Source: Streptomyces sp. NRRL B-24085 | Lineage (GTDB): Bacteria; Actinomycetota; Actinomycetes; Streptomycetales; Streptomycetaceae | Direction: 5' to 3' | Assembly: GCF_001282115.1 (NCBI RefSeq) | Contig: NZ_LJBR01000122.1 | Location: forward strand, 1-57,774 | Length of the DNA: 57,774 bases | Shown: positions 8,837 to 17,839 of the stretch, one piece after another | How the letters are laid out: every line of letters starts with the position of its first letter | How positions within the stretch are numbered: position 1 is the first letter of the stretch | Notes under the pieces: generated by a model | Told to the model about the DNA's origin: nothing | The model's input: only the letters and a program-made list of their open reading frames with translations | The model's database searches: none | Made by a program: the position numbers and the translations under genes

Positions 8837-9478
8837 ATGCGCGAGAAGAGTTCCACGGGGGTGGTGTGCGTACTGGCGGCGCTGCTCGGCGCCCTGCTGA
8901 CGGGGTGTACGCAGTCGGCGGCCGGCGGGGAGGGCGACGCGGGGTCCGCCACGGCGGTCGCCGTCTCGCCGTCCGCGAGCCCGGCCTCCGGTTTCGGCGC
9001 GGTGTTCCTCGGGGTCGACGAGTGCAGCTCCTTCGGCAAGGCCAGCTTCACCGAGGTGCCCTGCACCGGTGAGCGGGCGGCGGCACGGGTGGTGGCCCGA
9101 CACGACGGCACCACGGCCGACGGGCCGCCGTGCCCGGCGACCACCGACTTCGTGCTGCACATCAGTGAGCAGAGCCAGGTCTCCGACGAGGACGGCGACG
9201 GGGCGGTGCCCCAGGGGTACGCCTGCATGCGCAACCTGCAACCGCCGCACCCGGGCGACCCCGGCGGCGGGGGCGGGCCGCGGACCATCGTCGGCGACTG
9301 CGTGTACGGCGCGGGCAGCGGGCAGGTCAGGGAGACCGCCTGCGACGGCAAGGGCGCGAAGAAGCCGCAGTACAAGGTGGTGAAGGCGGTCGACGCGCGC
9401 AGCCGGTGCCCGCTGTCGACCGCCCTGTACGTCCAGCTCGGCGGCCCTCAACCGGTGGGCTGCGCCCGGCCGTTGTGA
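8837..9478 (+). CDS. Putative lipoprotein of unknown function
   Basis: A 213-residue exported protein with a lipobox LLTGC (Cys near residue 24), then a Ser/Ala/Gly-rich linker and a mature domain rich in Cys: DECSSFGKASF, VPCTGE, PPCPATTDF, GYACM, GDCVYG, ETACDG, RSRCPLS and VGCARPL. The even number of cysteines suggests disulfides. I do not recognise the family. ATG 8837 is about 6 bases after a run of six G; ATG 8831, two codons earlier, sits directly on that run. The gene's last codons form the left arm of a bidirectional terminator shared with the convergent peptidase gene. Confidence 0.75.
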   Translation: MREKSSTGVVCVLAALLGALLTGCTQSAAGGEGDAGSATAVAVSPSASPASGFGAVFLGVDECSSFGKASFTEVPCTGERAAARVVARHDGTTADGPPCPATTDFVLHISEQSQVSDEDGDGAVPQGYACMRNLQPPHPGDPGGGGGPRTIVGDCVYGAGSGQVRETACDGKGAKKPQYKVVKAVDARSRCPLSTALYVQLGGPQPVGCARPL

Positions 9479-9493
9479 TCGACGGCCGGGCGC
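9462..9493. terminator. Bidirectional hairpin terminator
   Basis: GCGCCCGGCCGT at 9462-9473 pairs perfectly with ACGGCCGGGCGC at 9482-9493, with a short loop further closed by a G-T and a G-C pair. It lies between the convergent lipoprotein and peptidase genes and overlaps the end of the lipoprotein gene. Confidence 0.75.
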
Positions 9494-9503
9494 GGCGGGC
9501 GGA

Positions 9504-10943
9504 CTACGGACGCAGGGCGGGCTCGCGCTCCACGTCCCGGACGTCCAGCTTCCGGTCGAACTTCGCGAGCGGCTTGGCCTCGGACACGGCCGTGGCGGAC
9601 ACGCCCGCCCAGGCGAGGATCCTGGCCGTGGCGAACGCCTTCTGGTCGGCGACCAGACCGGCGACGTTCGCCCCGTGGTTCATGCCGGGCGCGGTGAACA
9701 CGTACGCGTCCTTCGCCCCCTTGTCGACGCGGAACCGCTCCGCGCCCCACGGGTCGTTCTGGCCGTAGACGTACAGCATGTGGTGGGCGTTGTGGCGCAC
9801 CCAGGTGTCCACGTCCCGCATGGCGTACGGCTGGAACTTCGTCGGGATGCTGCGCGGGACGAAGTTGCGCGGCGGCTGGTAGCCGTAGCGGATGTACTTC
9901 TTCTCGATGTGCGGGAACTCGATCGTCGGCGCGCCCAGCTGGGTGGCCGCCTGGTAGTAGTACGGCGTGTACGTCTCCAGCCCCTGGTCGGCGTAGGCGG
10001 AGAAGCCGGAGATCGTGTCGACGGAGTTCCAGATCTGGTCGTCGGTCGCGGTCTTCGCGTCCGGCGGGATCAGCGCGTCGTCACCGCAGTTGGCCAGCAG
10101 GTTGTACTGCCAGAAGCCCCAGACGTAGTCCAGTACGACGGCCTCGTACGCCTTGTCCAGGCTGCCGATGGTGGTGAAGGTGAGGCCCTCCGCCGCCGCG
10201 TAGTCGGCGTACTTCTTCTCCAGCGGCTCGCGCCGGACCAGGGCCTCGCGCTGCACCGCGTTCAGCCGGTCGCGGCACTCCTTGGTACCGACGTTCGCGA
10301 AGAAGCGGTCGTAGGCCGAGTCCTCGTTGTTCACCACGTCGTTGGGGGCGACGTAGGCGACCACGCCGTCCATGTCCCGCGGGTAGAAGCGCTCGTAGTA
10401 CGTGGCGGTCATGCCGCCCTTGGAGCCGCCGGTGGAGATCCAGTTCTTCGCGTAGATCTTCTTCAGCGCCTTGAAGATGCGGTGCTGGTCGCTGGCGGCC
10501 TGCCAGATGTCCAGCTTGCTCCAGTCGGCCGGGTCCGGCCTCGACGGCTTGAAGAAGCGGTACTCCATGGAGACCTGGTTGCCGTCCACGATCTGGGTCG
10601 GCTCACTGCGGCGAGGCGTGGTGGAGACGTTGTAGCCGCCGGTGAAGAAGACCGTCGGCCGGCTCACGTCCTTGTGCAGCACGGTGATGCGCTGCTGGAA
10701 CGTGCCCTTGGACGGGTGCCGGTGGTCGACCGGCTGGGTGTAGTTGAGCACGAAGAAGCGGTAACCGGTGTACGGCTTCTCCTCGATCAGGCTCATCCCC
10801 GGGACGGCGAGGAGCTGATCCTTGATGTCGGTGGTGGCACCGGTGCCTTGGGCCTCCGGCTCGGCGGCGGTGGCCGCGCCTGCCGTGCCGACCGTGCCTA
10901 TGAGCACGACCAGCGTGAGGAGCCATCTGAGCGCCTTGCGCAT
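9504..10943 (-). CDS. Secreted PS-10 family (S37) serine aminopeptidase
   Basis: A 479-residue secreted peptidase. Residues 1-27 form a Sec signal ending around TAAEPEA. The mature part has the PS-10/S37 features: NYTQPVDHRHPSKGTF, VFFTGGYNV, the nucleophile elbow WISTGGSKGGMTATYYERF (Ser near residue 174), YGQNDPWGAERF (Asp region) and APGMNHGANV (His). The S37 family is best known from Streptomyces tripeptidyl or prolyl aminopeptidases that trim peptides in the medium. Length is normal for the family. ATG 10943 opens directly into the signal peptide, with GGAGGG upstream. It converges on the lipoprotein gene and is probably monocistronic. Confidence 0.88.
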   Translation of the reverse strand: MRKALRWLLTLVVLIGTVGTAGAATAAEPEAQGTGATTDIKDQLLAVPGMSLIEEKPYTGYRFFVLNYTQPVDHRHPSKGTFQQRITVLHKDVSRPTVFFTGGYNVSTTPRRSEPTQIVDGNQVSMEYRFFKPSRPDPADWSKLDIWQAASDQHRIFKALKKIYAKNWISTGGSKGGMTATYYERFYPRDMDGVVAYVAPNDVVNNEDSAYDRFFANVGTKECRDRLNAVQREALVRREPLEKKYADYAAAEGLTFTTIGSLDKAYEAVVLDYVWGFWQYNLLANCGDDALIPPDAKTATDDQIWNSVDTISGFSAYADQGLETYTPYYYQAATQLGAPTIEFPHIEKKYIRYGYQPPRNFVPRSIPTKFQPYAMRDVDTWVRHNAHHMLYVYGQNDPWGAERFRVDKGAKDAYVFTAPGMNHGANVAGLVADQKAFATARILAWAGVSATAVSEAKPLAKFDRKLDVRDVEREPALRP

Positions 10944-11053
10944 GCACCCTCCCCTGTGAGTACAGATGTGCGCCGGACGCTAGCGGCGCAAGTGCGGTCC
11001 GCACCAGGGGAGATGGCACCTCGATGGGGAAAACCCTGTGAGGAATCTGTGCC

Positions 11054-11443
11054 TCAGAGCCGGATCCAGCCGTCCGAGTCGTACTTGCCCCGGCCGACCT
11101 GGCCCTTCACCCACACCTTCCGCTGCCCGGCGTGCACGGTGACGGGTCCGGCGCGGTACCTGTACTTGTCGGCGTCCTCGACCGGCAGCAACCCGTACGC
11201 GCGCAGGTACACCTTCATGTACTGGCGGACCCCCGGACGCTTGGGAAGGGTGATCGCGCACACGTAACCGCGCCGCTTGTAGACCTCCACCGTGCCGGTG
11301 GAGAACGGAAACGACCTGACCTTGCGCCCCTCGCACGACGTGGCCGCGGCGTGCGCGTGCCCCGGCGCGGCGACCGCGAGCATCCCGGCCACCGCTGTCA
11401 CCGCCAGCCCCTCCGCCAGCCTCCGTATCGCACCACTCTTCAC
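11054..11443 (-). CDS. Small exported protein of unknown function
   Basis: A 129-residue protein with a signal peptide (RRLAEGLAVTAVAGMLAVAA, cleavage after HAHA). The mature domain is about 95 residues, basic, with SCEGRKVRSFPFSTG, VEVYKRRGYVCAITLP, MKVYLRAYG and YRYRAGPVTVHAG. Two Cys in the mature part could form a disulfide. I do not recognise a catalytic motif; the composition suggests a compact beta domain. GTG 11443 is chosen because GGGAGGGA lies 5 bases upstream and the signal peptide begins there. The frame continues to 11560 without support. It is codirectional with the peptidase gene, 110 bases away. Confidence 0.75.
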   Translation of the reverse strand: MKSGAIRRLAEGLAVTAVAGMLAVAAPGHAHAAATSCEGRKVRSFPFSTGTVEVYKRRGYVCAITLPKRPGVRQYMKVYLRAYGLLPVEDADKYRYRAGPVTVHAGQRKVWVKGQVGRGKYDSDGWIRL

Positions 11444-11568
11444 TGCCGTCCCTCCCGCAGCTTTCGGGCGTACAGGTGTACGGACGCACAACGTATGTCG
11501 GACGGTTGCACGACCGTCAAGCCGACACCCGGATCCAGTCACCGCTGACGCCCCGGCCACGGCCCGAG

Positions 11569-11693
11569 CCCCCGGACCCCGTCACGCCGCCGCGGGCTCG
11601 TCCTCGCCCACGAACGTGCGCCACAGGGCCGCGTACCTGCCACCCCGCGCGAGCAGCTCCTCGTGGGTGCCGTCCTCGACCACGCGGCCGTGG
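11569..11693 (-). repeat. Duplicated 3' end of the ABC exporter gene (remnant copy)
   Basis: 125 bases here match 11803-11927, the last 37 codons and stop of the ABC exporter plus 13 bases beyond, at a fixed offset of 234 bases. I count two differences: position 11642 versus 11876 and position 11681 versus 11915. The remnant keeps the same reading frame and stop codon but has no start. About 109 bases of unrelated, C/G-run-rich sequence (11694-11802) separate the copies. A recent tandem duplication or homologous scar is the simplest reading. Confidence 0.85.
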
Positions 11694-11815
11694 GCAGAAC
11701 CCCCCGATGTCGCCCTCGCACCACTCGGCCCCGGGGGGCCTCCCGGGCTTCGGGGCGACTGGCCGGACTCCGTCCGGCACCCGAGGTGACCGCAGGACCG
11801 AACCCCCGGACCCCG

Positions 11816-14800
11816 TCACGCCGCCGCGGGCTCGTCCTCGCCCACGAACGTGCGCCACAGGGCCGCGTACCTGCCGCCCCGCGCGAGCAGCTCCTCGTGG
11901 GTGCCGTCCTCGACGACGCGGCCGTGGTCCATGACGACGACGCGGTCGGCGCGGGCCGCCGTGGTGAGGCGGTGGGCCACGACGAGCGTGGTGCGGCGGC
12001 CGGCGAGGCGGTCGGTGGCCAGGTTGACCTGTGCCTCGGTGGCGAGGTCCAGGGCCGCCGTGGCCTCGTCGAGGAGGAGGATGTCGGGGTCGACGAGTTC
12101 CGCTCGGGCCAGGGCGATCAGCTGGCGCTGGCCCGCCGACAGGTTGCGGCCGCGCTCGGCGACCTCGTGGAGGTAGCCGCCCTCCAGCGTGGCGATCATC
12201 TCGTGGGCGCCGACCGCGCGGGCCGCCGCCTCCACCTCGGCGTCGGTGGCGTCCGGGCGGCCGTAGGCGATGGCGTCCCGGACCGTGCCCTGGAAGAGGT
12301 ACGCCTCCTGCGGGACCACGCCGAGGCGGTGGCGGTAGGAGGTGAGGTCCAGGGAGCGCAGGTCGGTGCCGTCGACCGTGACACGGCCGCCCGTCGGGTC
12401 GTAGAACCGGGCCACCAGCTTGACCAGGGTGGACTTGCCGGCGCCCGTCTCGCCGACGAACGCGACCGTCTGGCCGGCGGGGATCCGCAGCTCGATGCCG
12501 CCGAGGGCCTCCTCGTCGTCGCCGTACGCGAAGTGCACGTTCTCGAAGGCCACTTCGCCCCGCAGGGAGAGGACCTCCAGGGGCTCCTCGGCCGCCTTGG
12601 TGGACGTGGGCTCCTGGAGCAGTTCCTGGATGCGGCCCAGGGAGACGGTCGCCTGCTGGTAGCCGTCGAAGACCTGGGAGAGCTGCTGGACCGGGGCGAA
12701 GAACAGGTCGATGTAGAGCAGGTAGGCGACCAGCGCGCCGGTCGTCAGCGTCGCCGCGTCCACCCGGCCCGCACCCGCGATCAGTACGGCGGCCGCGGCC
12801 ACCGAGGACAGCAGCTGCACGAAGGGGAAGTAGACCGAGATCAGCCACTGGCCCCGGATGCGGGCCTGGCGGTAGCTGTCGCTGCGTTCCGCGAACCGCC
12901 GGCCGCCGTCGCCCTCGCGCCGGAACGCCTGCACGATCCTGAGCCCGGACACCGACTCCTGGAGGTCGGCGTTGACCAACGACACGCGCTCACGGGCGAG
13001 TTCGTACGCCTTCACGCTCGCCTTGCGGAAGAAGTACGTGGCGACGATCAGCGGCGGCAGCGTCGCGAACACGACCAGCGCCAGCTGTACGTCGATCACC
13101 AGCAGGGCGACCATGATGCCGAAGAAGGTGACGACCGAGACGAACGCGGTGACCAGGCCCGTCTGGAGGAAGGTCGAGAGGGCGTCGACGTCCGTCGTCA
13201 TCCTCGTCATGATCCGCCCGGTCAGCTCCCGCTCGTAGTAGTCGAGTCCGAGCCGCTGGAGCTGGGCGAAGATCTTCAGCCGCAGGGAGTACAGGACCCG
13301 TTCACCGGTGCGTCCGGTCATCCGGGTCTCCCCGATCTGGGCCGCCCACTGGACGAGCACCGAGAGCAGGGCGAACAGGGTCGCCGTCCAGACGGCGGCC
13401 ATGGCCATCCGTGAGACACCGTCGTCGATGCCGTGCCGGATCATCACCGGGAGCAGCAGGCCCATGCCGGCGTCCAGCGCGACCAGGCCCAGGCTGATCA
13501 GCAGCGGGCGCCCGAACCCGCGCAGCAGCCGGCGCAGGCCGTACGACTCCTCGGGCGTGACCGCGCGTGCCTCGTCGATGTCCGGGGTGTCCGTGGCCGG
13601 GGGCAACGCGTCGACCTGGGCGAGCAGTTCGGGAGTGGCCGGGGTGCCGGCCAGGGCCAGGTCCTTGCGCTCGCGGTCACCGGTCCACAGCCGGGGGGTG
13701 ACCCCGCGCTCGGCGTCGAACTCGGCGTCCAGCTCGTCGCGCACGGAGGTGTCCTCCTGCACGGCGACCGGCCGGGCGTGGCCCGGGGAGACACCGCCGA
13801 GGCCGTCGGGGTCGGTGAGCAGGCGGCGGTAGAGGGCGGAGCGCTTCTCCAGCTCCTCGTGGGTGCCCACGTCGGCGAGGCGGCCGTGCTCCAGGACGGC
13901 GATGCGGTCGGCGAGGTTCAGGGTGGAGCGGCGGTGGGCGATGAGGAGGGTGGTGCGGCCCTCCATGACGTGCTTGAGGGCTTCGTGGATCTCGTGCTCG
14001 ACCCGGGCGTCCACGGCGGAGGTGGCGTCGTCGAGGACGAGCAGCCGCGGGTCGGCGAGGATCGCCCGGGCGAGTGCGACGCGCTGGCGCTGGCCGCCGG
14101 ACAGGGTGAGGCCGTGTTCGCCGACCTTGGTGTCGTAGCCCTCGGGCAGCTCGGCGATGAAACGGTCCGCCTGGGCGGCGCGGGCGGCCTTCTCGACCTC
14201 CTCCCGGGTCGCGTCGGGACGGCCGTAGGCGATGTTGTTGCGGACGGTGTCCGAGAACAGGAAGGAGTCCTCGGGGACCAGGCCGATCGCGGCCCGCAGC
14301 GAGTCGAGGGTGAGCTCGCGGACGTCGTGGCCGCCGATGAGGACGGCGCCGTGGGTGACGTCGTAGAAGCGCGGGAGCAGGAGTGAGACGGTGGACTTGC
14401 CCGAGCCGGAGGAGCCGACGACCGCGAGGGTCTCGCCGGGGCGGATCTCGAAGGAGAGGCCGTCGAGGACCTTGCGGCCGTCCTCGTAGCCGAAGGAGAC
14501 GTCGTCGAACTCGACGGTGGCCGGCGCGTCGGCGGGGAGTTCCTTGCCGCCGTCCTTCAGGTAGGGCTCGGTGTCGATCAGCTCCAGGACGCGCTCGGTG
14601 CCGGCGCGGGCCTGCTGGGCGACCGTGAGGACCATGGCGAGCATGCGGACCGGGCCGACGAGCTGGGCGAGGTAGGTGGAGAAGGCGACGAAGGTGCCGA
14701 GCGTGATGTGCCCGCGGACCGCGAGCCAGCCGCCGAGGGCGAGCATCGCGACCTGGCCGAGGGCGGGGACGGCCTGGAGGGCCGGGGTGTACTTCGAGTT

Positions 14801-15520
14801 GAAGCGGATCGTGCGCATGCGGCCCGCGTACAGGCGGCGGCCGACCTCCCGGAGCTTGCCGGTCTCCTGGTCCTCCTGCCCGAAGCCCTTCACCACGCGT
14901 ACGCCGCTGACCGCGCCGTCGACCACGCCCGCGACGGCGGCGGCCTGGGCCTGGGCGTACCAGGTGGCGGGGTGCAGCCGGGAACGAGAGCGCTTGGCGA
15001 TCACCCACAGGGCCGGGGCGACCGCCAGGGCGACCAGGGTGAGCGGGACGGACAGCCAGGCCATCACGACCAGGGAGATCAGGAAGAGGGCGAAGTTGCC
15101 GATCGTCATCGGCAGCATGAAGAGCAGGCCCTGGATGAGCTGGAGGTCGCTGGTGGCGCGGCCGACGACCTGGCCCGTGGACAGTTCGTCCTGGCGGCGG
15201 CCGTCGAGACGGGTGATCGTGCCGAACATCTCGGTGCGCAGGTCGTGCTGGACATCGAGGGCGAGGCGGCCGCCGTAGTAGCGGCGGACGTAGGTGAGGA
15301 CGTAGACGAGGACGGCGGCGGCGATCAGGGCGCCGGCCCAGGGGGCCATGTCCCGGGTGTGGTCGCCGATGACGTCGTCGATGATCACCTTGGTGATCAG
15401 GGGGACGATCGCAATGACGGCCATGCCGCCGAGGGAGGAGCCGAGGGCGAGTACGACGTCCTTGGGATAGCGCCAGGCGTACCCGGCCAGTCGTCGTGCC
15501 CAGCCCCGTTGCGGATCCAC
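11816..15520 (-). CDS. Fused two-half ABC exporter (TMD-NBD-TMD-NBD)
   Basis: A 1,234-residue protein with two complete ABC exporter halves in one chain. NBD1 has Walker A GSSGSGKST near residue 368, signature LSGGQRQRVALARA and Walker B LLVLDDATSAVD near 497. NBD2 has Walker A GETGAGKST near 1022, signature LSAGQRQLIALARA and Walker B ILLLDEATAALD near 1148. The Asp in place of the catalytic Glu in NBD1, and the altered signature in NBD2, fall in the same nucleotide site, as in heterodimeric exporters with one degenerate site. The substrate is unknown; lipids, peptides or drugs are possible. GTG 15520 has GGAGGA 7 bases upstream. An upstream TTG at 15568 in the same frame lacks one. The 3' end is duplicated downstream. 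Confidence 0.9.
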   Translation of the reverse strand: MDPQRGWARRLAGYAWRYPKDVVLALGSSLGGMAVIAIVPLITKVIIDDVIGDHTRDMAPWAGALIAAAVLVYVLTYVRRYYGGRLALDVQHDLRTEMFGTITRLDGRRQDELSTGQVVGRATSDLQLIQGLLFMLPMTIGNFALFLISLVVMAWLSVPLTLVALAVAPALWVIAKRSRSRLHPATWYAQAQAAAVAGVVDGAVSGVRVVKGFGQEDQETGKLREVGRRLYAGRMRTIRFNSKYTPALQAVPALGQVAMLALGGWLAVRGHITLGTFVAFSTYLAQLVGPVRMLAMVLTVAQQARAGTERVLELIDTEPYLKDGGKELPADAPATVEFDDVSFGYEDGRKVLDGLSFEIRPGETLAVVGSSGSGKSTVSLLLPRFYDVTHGAVLIGGHDVRELTLDSLRAAIGLVPEDSFLFSDTVRNNIAYGRPDATREEVEKAARAAQADRFIAELPEGYDTKVGEHGLTLSGGQRQRVALARAILADPRLLVLDDATSAVDARVEHEIHEALKHVMEGRTTLLIAHRRSTLNLADRIAVLEHGRLADVGTHEELEKRSALYRRLLTDPDGLGGVSPGHARPVAVQEDTSVRDELDAEFDAERGVTPRLWTGDRERKDLALAGTPATPELLAQVDALPPATDTPDIDEARAVTPEESYGLRRLLRGFGRPLLISLGLVALDAGMGLLLPVMIRHGIDDGVSRMAMAAVWTATLFALLSVLVQWAAQIGETRMTGRTGERVLYSLRLKIFAQLQRLGLDYYERELTGRIMTRMTTDVDALSTFLQTGLVTAFVSVVTFFGIMVALLVIDVQLALVVFATLPPLIVATYFFRKASVKAYELARERVSLVNADLQESVSGLRIVQAFRREGDGGRRFAERSDSYRQARIRGQWLISVYFPFVQLLSSVAAAAVLIAGAGRVDAATLTTGALVAYLLYIDLFFAPVQQLSQVFDGYQQATVSLGRIQELLQEPTSTKAAEEPLEVLSLRGEVAFENVHFAYGDDEEALGGIELRIPAGQTVAFVGETGAGKSTLVKLVARFYDPTGGRVTVDGTDLRSLDLTSYRHRLGVVPQEAYLFQGTVRDAIAYGRPDATDAEVEAAARAVGAHEMIATLEGGYLHEVAERGRNLSAGQRQLIALARAELVDPDILLLDEATAALDLATEAQVNLATDRLAGRRTTLVVAHRLTTAARADRVVVMDHGRVVEDGTHEELLARGGRYAALWRTFVGEDEPAAA

Positions 15521-15610
15521 GCGGTGTCCTCCGTCGTCCAGAAGTCCTGATCTACCGGAAGACACCAACGCGGACAGAAGCGGATTTCATCCCTCCGCAA
15601 CAAGAAGTGG

Positions 15611-16636
15611 TCAGACGCGGACCCGGAGGTAGTAGAAACGGGTCGTCTGGACCGCGTTCTGGTTGTCGTCGCTGACCAGGAGCACCTTCAGGCGGCCGTG
15701 GTCACGCCCGGTGATCACCATGCCCTCGATGTTGTCCAGGAGCGGGTTCGGCTGGGGCTGCTTGGCGGTGGCGCCCAGCGCCGGGCAGCTCGCGATGTCC
15801 GTGAGCAGGGTCTTGCTGACCGGACGGACGTCCGCCTGACCCGTCAGGTTCTCGATGCCGCGGGTGTCCGTCGCGTGGCGGGGGTCGGCCAGGTAGAGGC
15901 GGACCGTGTTGCCGACGCCGGAGGTGAAGCCGCGCTCCAGGACCAGGAGGCGGCCGTCGGGGAGGGCCTGGACCTCGGGGACGCCGAGGAAGGCGGCGTC
16001 GGTGCGGTAGGCGTACTGGGCCCCGGTCTGCCAGCCCTTTCCGTGCCGCTGCCAGGTCTGGAAGCGGACGGTCCCGGCCGTGTCGCCGGAGAGGGCGTAC
16101 TCCATGGAGGCGAGGAGGGTGCGGCCGCCGTTCAGGAGGGTCAGGCCCTCGAAGGTCTGGTTGGAGGTGGCGCGGCCGGCCGGGGCGACCTGGAGGGCGG
16201 CCGGGACGGGGAGCCGGTCGAGGATCTTCCCGTCGGCGCGGTAGCGGCGGATCGACGGCTCGGTCTCCGAGGTGACCAGCCGGGTGCCGTCCCGGTCGAT
16301 CACCAGGCCCTCCGAGTCGAGCGCGGCGCCGTTCTCGTCGGCGAGCGGGACGGCCTTCTGCGGCGCGAGCGTCCTCGCGTCCAGGCCGAAGAGGACGGAG
16401 CGGTCGGAGAGGGCGGCGAGCGAGCCGTCCCGGTCCACGGCGAGCGCGGAGAGGTTGCCGACGAAGGTGCCGTCGTACGTCGTCTTGTCGAGGGCGTCGG
16501 AGAAGCGGTCGAGGGAGACGGACGGGGAGCAGGCGTGGCTCACCGGGGCCGCGGCGACGGCGGGTCCTGCCGCTGTCAGGCAGGCCGCCGCCGCCAGGGC
16601 CGCGGTGGTGGTCGCGAGTACGGTTCTGAGCTGCAT
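15611..16636 (-). CDS. Secreted esterase-like/phytase-like beta-propeller protein
   Basis: A 341-residue exported protein with a Sec signal (LRTVLATTTAALAAAACLTA, cleavage near VAAA). The mature domain matches the 'esterase-like activity of phytase' family. It has GNLSALAVDRDGSLAALSDR, ALDSEGLVIDRDGTRLVTSE, NQTFEGLTLLNGGRTLLAS, FLGVPEVQALPDGRLLVLER and DNIEGMVITG, which are the acidic blades expected of a calcium-binding propeller. Substrate is uncertain; a phosphoester or ester outside the cell is likely. ATG 16636 and a GTG at 16645 are both possible; neither has a strong ribosome site. It lies about 90 bases after the ABC exporter start on the same strand. Confidence 0.8.
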   Translation of the reverse strand: MQLRTVLATTTAALAAAACLTAAGPAVAAAPVSHACSPSVSLDRFSDALDKTTYDGTFVGNLSALAVDRDGSLAALSDRSVLFGLDARTLAPQKAVPLADENGAALDSEGLVIDRDGTRLVTSETEPSIRRYRADGKILDRLPVPAALQVAPAGRATSNQTFEGLTLLNGGRTLLASMEYALSGDTAGTVRFQTWQRHGKGWQTGAQYAYRTDAAFLGVPEVQALPDGRLLVLERGFTSGVGNTVRLYLADPRHATDTRGIENLTGQADVRPVSKTLLTDIASCPALGATAKQPQPNPLLDNIEGMVITGRDHGRLKVLLVSDDNQNAVQTTRFYYLRVRV

Positions 16637-16726
16637 GCGCGTCACCGTAGGACGGGTTCGTGACGAACGGGAGGCCGTGTCGTGAAGGGCCGTCCGGCTC
16701 GGTGACGCGCGGGGGTCCGGCAGGCG

Positions 16727-17569
16727 TCAGCTCGCCGCGAGATCCCGGTGGACGACCTTGGCGACGCCCTGGATCGTGGTGACGCCGTAGTTCATGGTGC
16801 TGTTGCCGTGCGTGAGCACCGTGATCATGTAGTCGTGGCCGCCGCCCGTGAAGGTGCCGACGCTGTGCACCCGCCAGCCGTGGGTGGAGCGCTGGAGCCA
16901 GCCGTTCTTGACGTGCCAGGCGATGTTCGACCCGCGGCCGTACGGTGTGCCCCAGCGCTGCGACGAGACGACCTGCCCCATCAACTTCAGGATGTAGGCA
17001 CGCGAGTTGTCGCTCAGGACGGTGTTCTTGGCGGTGACCAGCTTGAGCAGTTTCTGCTCGTCGGTGACGGTGATCTGGGTCAGGCCCCAGTAGCCGTTGG
17101 CCCCCGGCTTGGTCTGGGTCATGCCGGCCGCGGACAGGAAGCCCTTGATCTTGGTCAGGCCGAGCTGCCGCCACAGCTTGCTGGTGGCGTCGTTGTCGGA
17201 CTTGGTGATCATTGCTTTGGCGAGGTTGCTCTCGGTGGTGGTCAGGTACCTGTTGTGCTTCTTGGCGTCCCACAGCAGCGTGGCGAGGACGGTCACCTTG
17301 ACCACGCTCGCCGAGTCGTAGGCGGTGGAGGAGCGCAGGGTGCAGGTGGTCTTGGTCGTACGGTCGTAGAGGCCCACGGCGATCGTGCCCGAGCGGTTGG
17401 CGACGGCGGCCGTGATGTCCCGCTTCAGCTTGTCCGCGAGGCCGGCCTTGGCCGATGTGCAGCTCACGGCCGGTGTCGTGGCCGCGGCGGCCGGTGCGGC
17501 GGCGGCGACGCAGGCGGCCAGCGCACCGGCCGCGATCCACTTCTTGTATCTGAATATCCCCCGTGTCAT
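16727..17569 (-). CDS. Exported class A beta-lactamase-like serine hydrolase
   Basis: A 280-residue protein with a Sec signal (cleavage near AAAA at about 30) and a penicillin-binding-like serine hydrolase domain. SVVK at about residues 88-91 supplies the nucleophile Ser and Lys, and SDN at about 124-126 supplies the second box. The third box, normally K-T-G, is HVKNGW here, with Asn in place of Thr. Disulfide-capable Cys are present near the N terminus of the mature part. Family members include beta-lactamases and uncharacterised streptomycete 'serine hydrolases'. With the altered third box I would not call it a beta-lactamase without assay. It begins at ATG 17569 and is followed by the phytase-like gene. 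Confidence 0.8.
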   Translation of the reverse strand: MTRGIFRYKKWIAAGALAACVAAAAPAAAATTPAVSCTSAKAGLADKLKRDITAAVANRSGTIAVGLYDRTTKTTCTLRSSTAYDSASVVKVTVLATLLWDAKKHNRYLTTTESNLAKAMITKSDNDATSKLWRQLGLTKIKGFLSAAGMTQTKPGANGYWGLTQITVTDEQKLLKLVTAKNTVLSDNSRAYILKLMGQVVSSQRWGTPYGRGSNIAWHVKNGWLQRSTHGWRVHSVGTFTGGGHDYMITVLTHGNSTMNYGVTTIQGVAKVVHRDLAAS

Positions 17570-17839
17570 GCCCAGTTGACTCTCGGGCGGGTGCGAATGG
17601 TTGTACGCATGGGGACGGTTGTACGAATCGTTACCCGGCCCTCGGCGTTTTCACAGGGTCGGGAGCCGGGGGCGGCAGAAAAAACCTTCGACTCGCGTAC
17701 AACCCTTGCACCCCGCCGAAGGTCTCTTGATCGCCAACCGCACGTGTCACCGAGGACAACACCCGGCACACGGACGGTTCGCACCCCATCGACGCGGATG
17801 CCCGCCAGGCATCCCCCGCATGCCGCAGGAGAATCCCGC

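Noticed and set aside
11694..11802. Insertion sequence between the duplicated ABC 3' ends
   Set aside because: Only about 109 bases, with no transposase, terminal inverted repeats or target duplication visible.
16748..17839. N-terminal extension of the FG-GAP frame
   Set aside because: It is the antisense shadow of the serine hydrolase gene; the signal peptide and ribosome site mark 17840.
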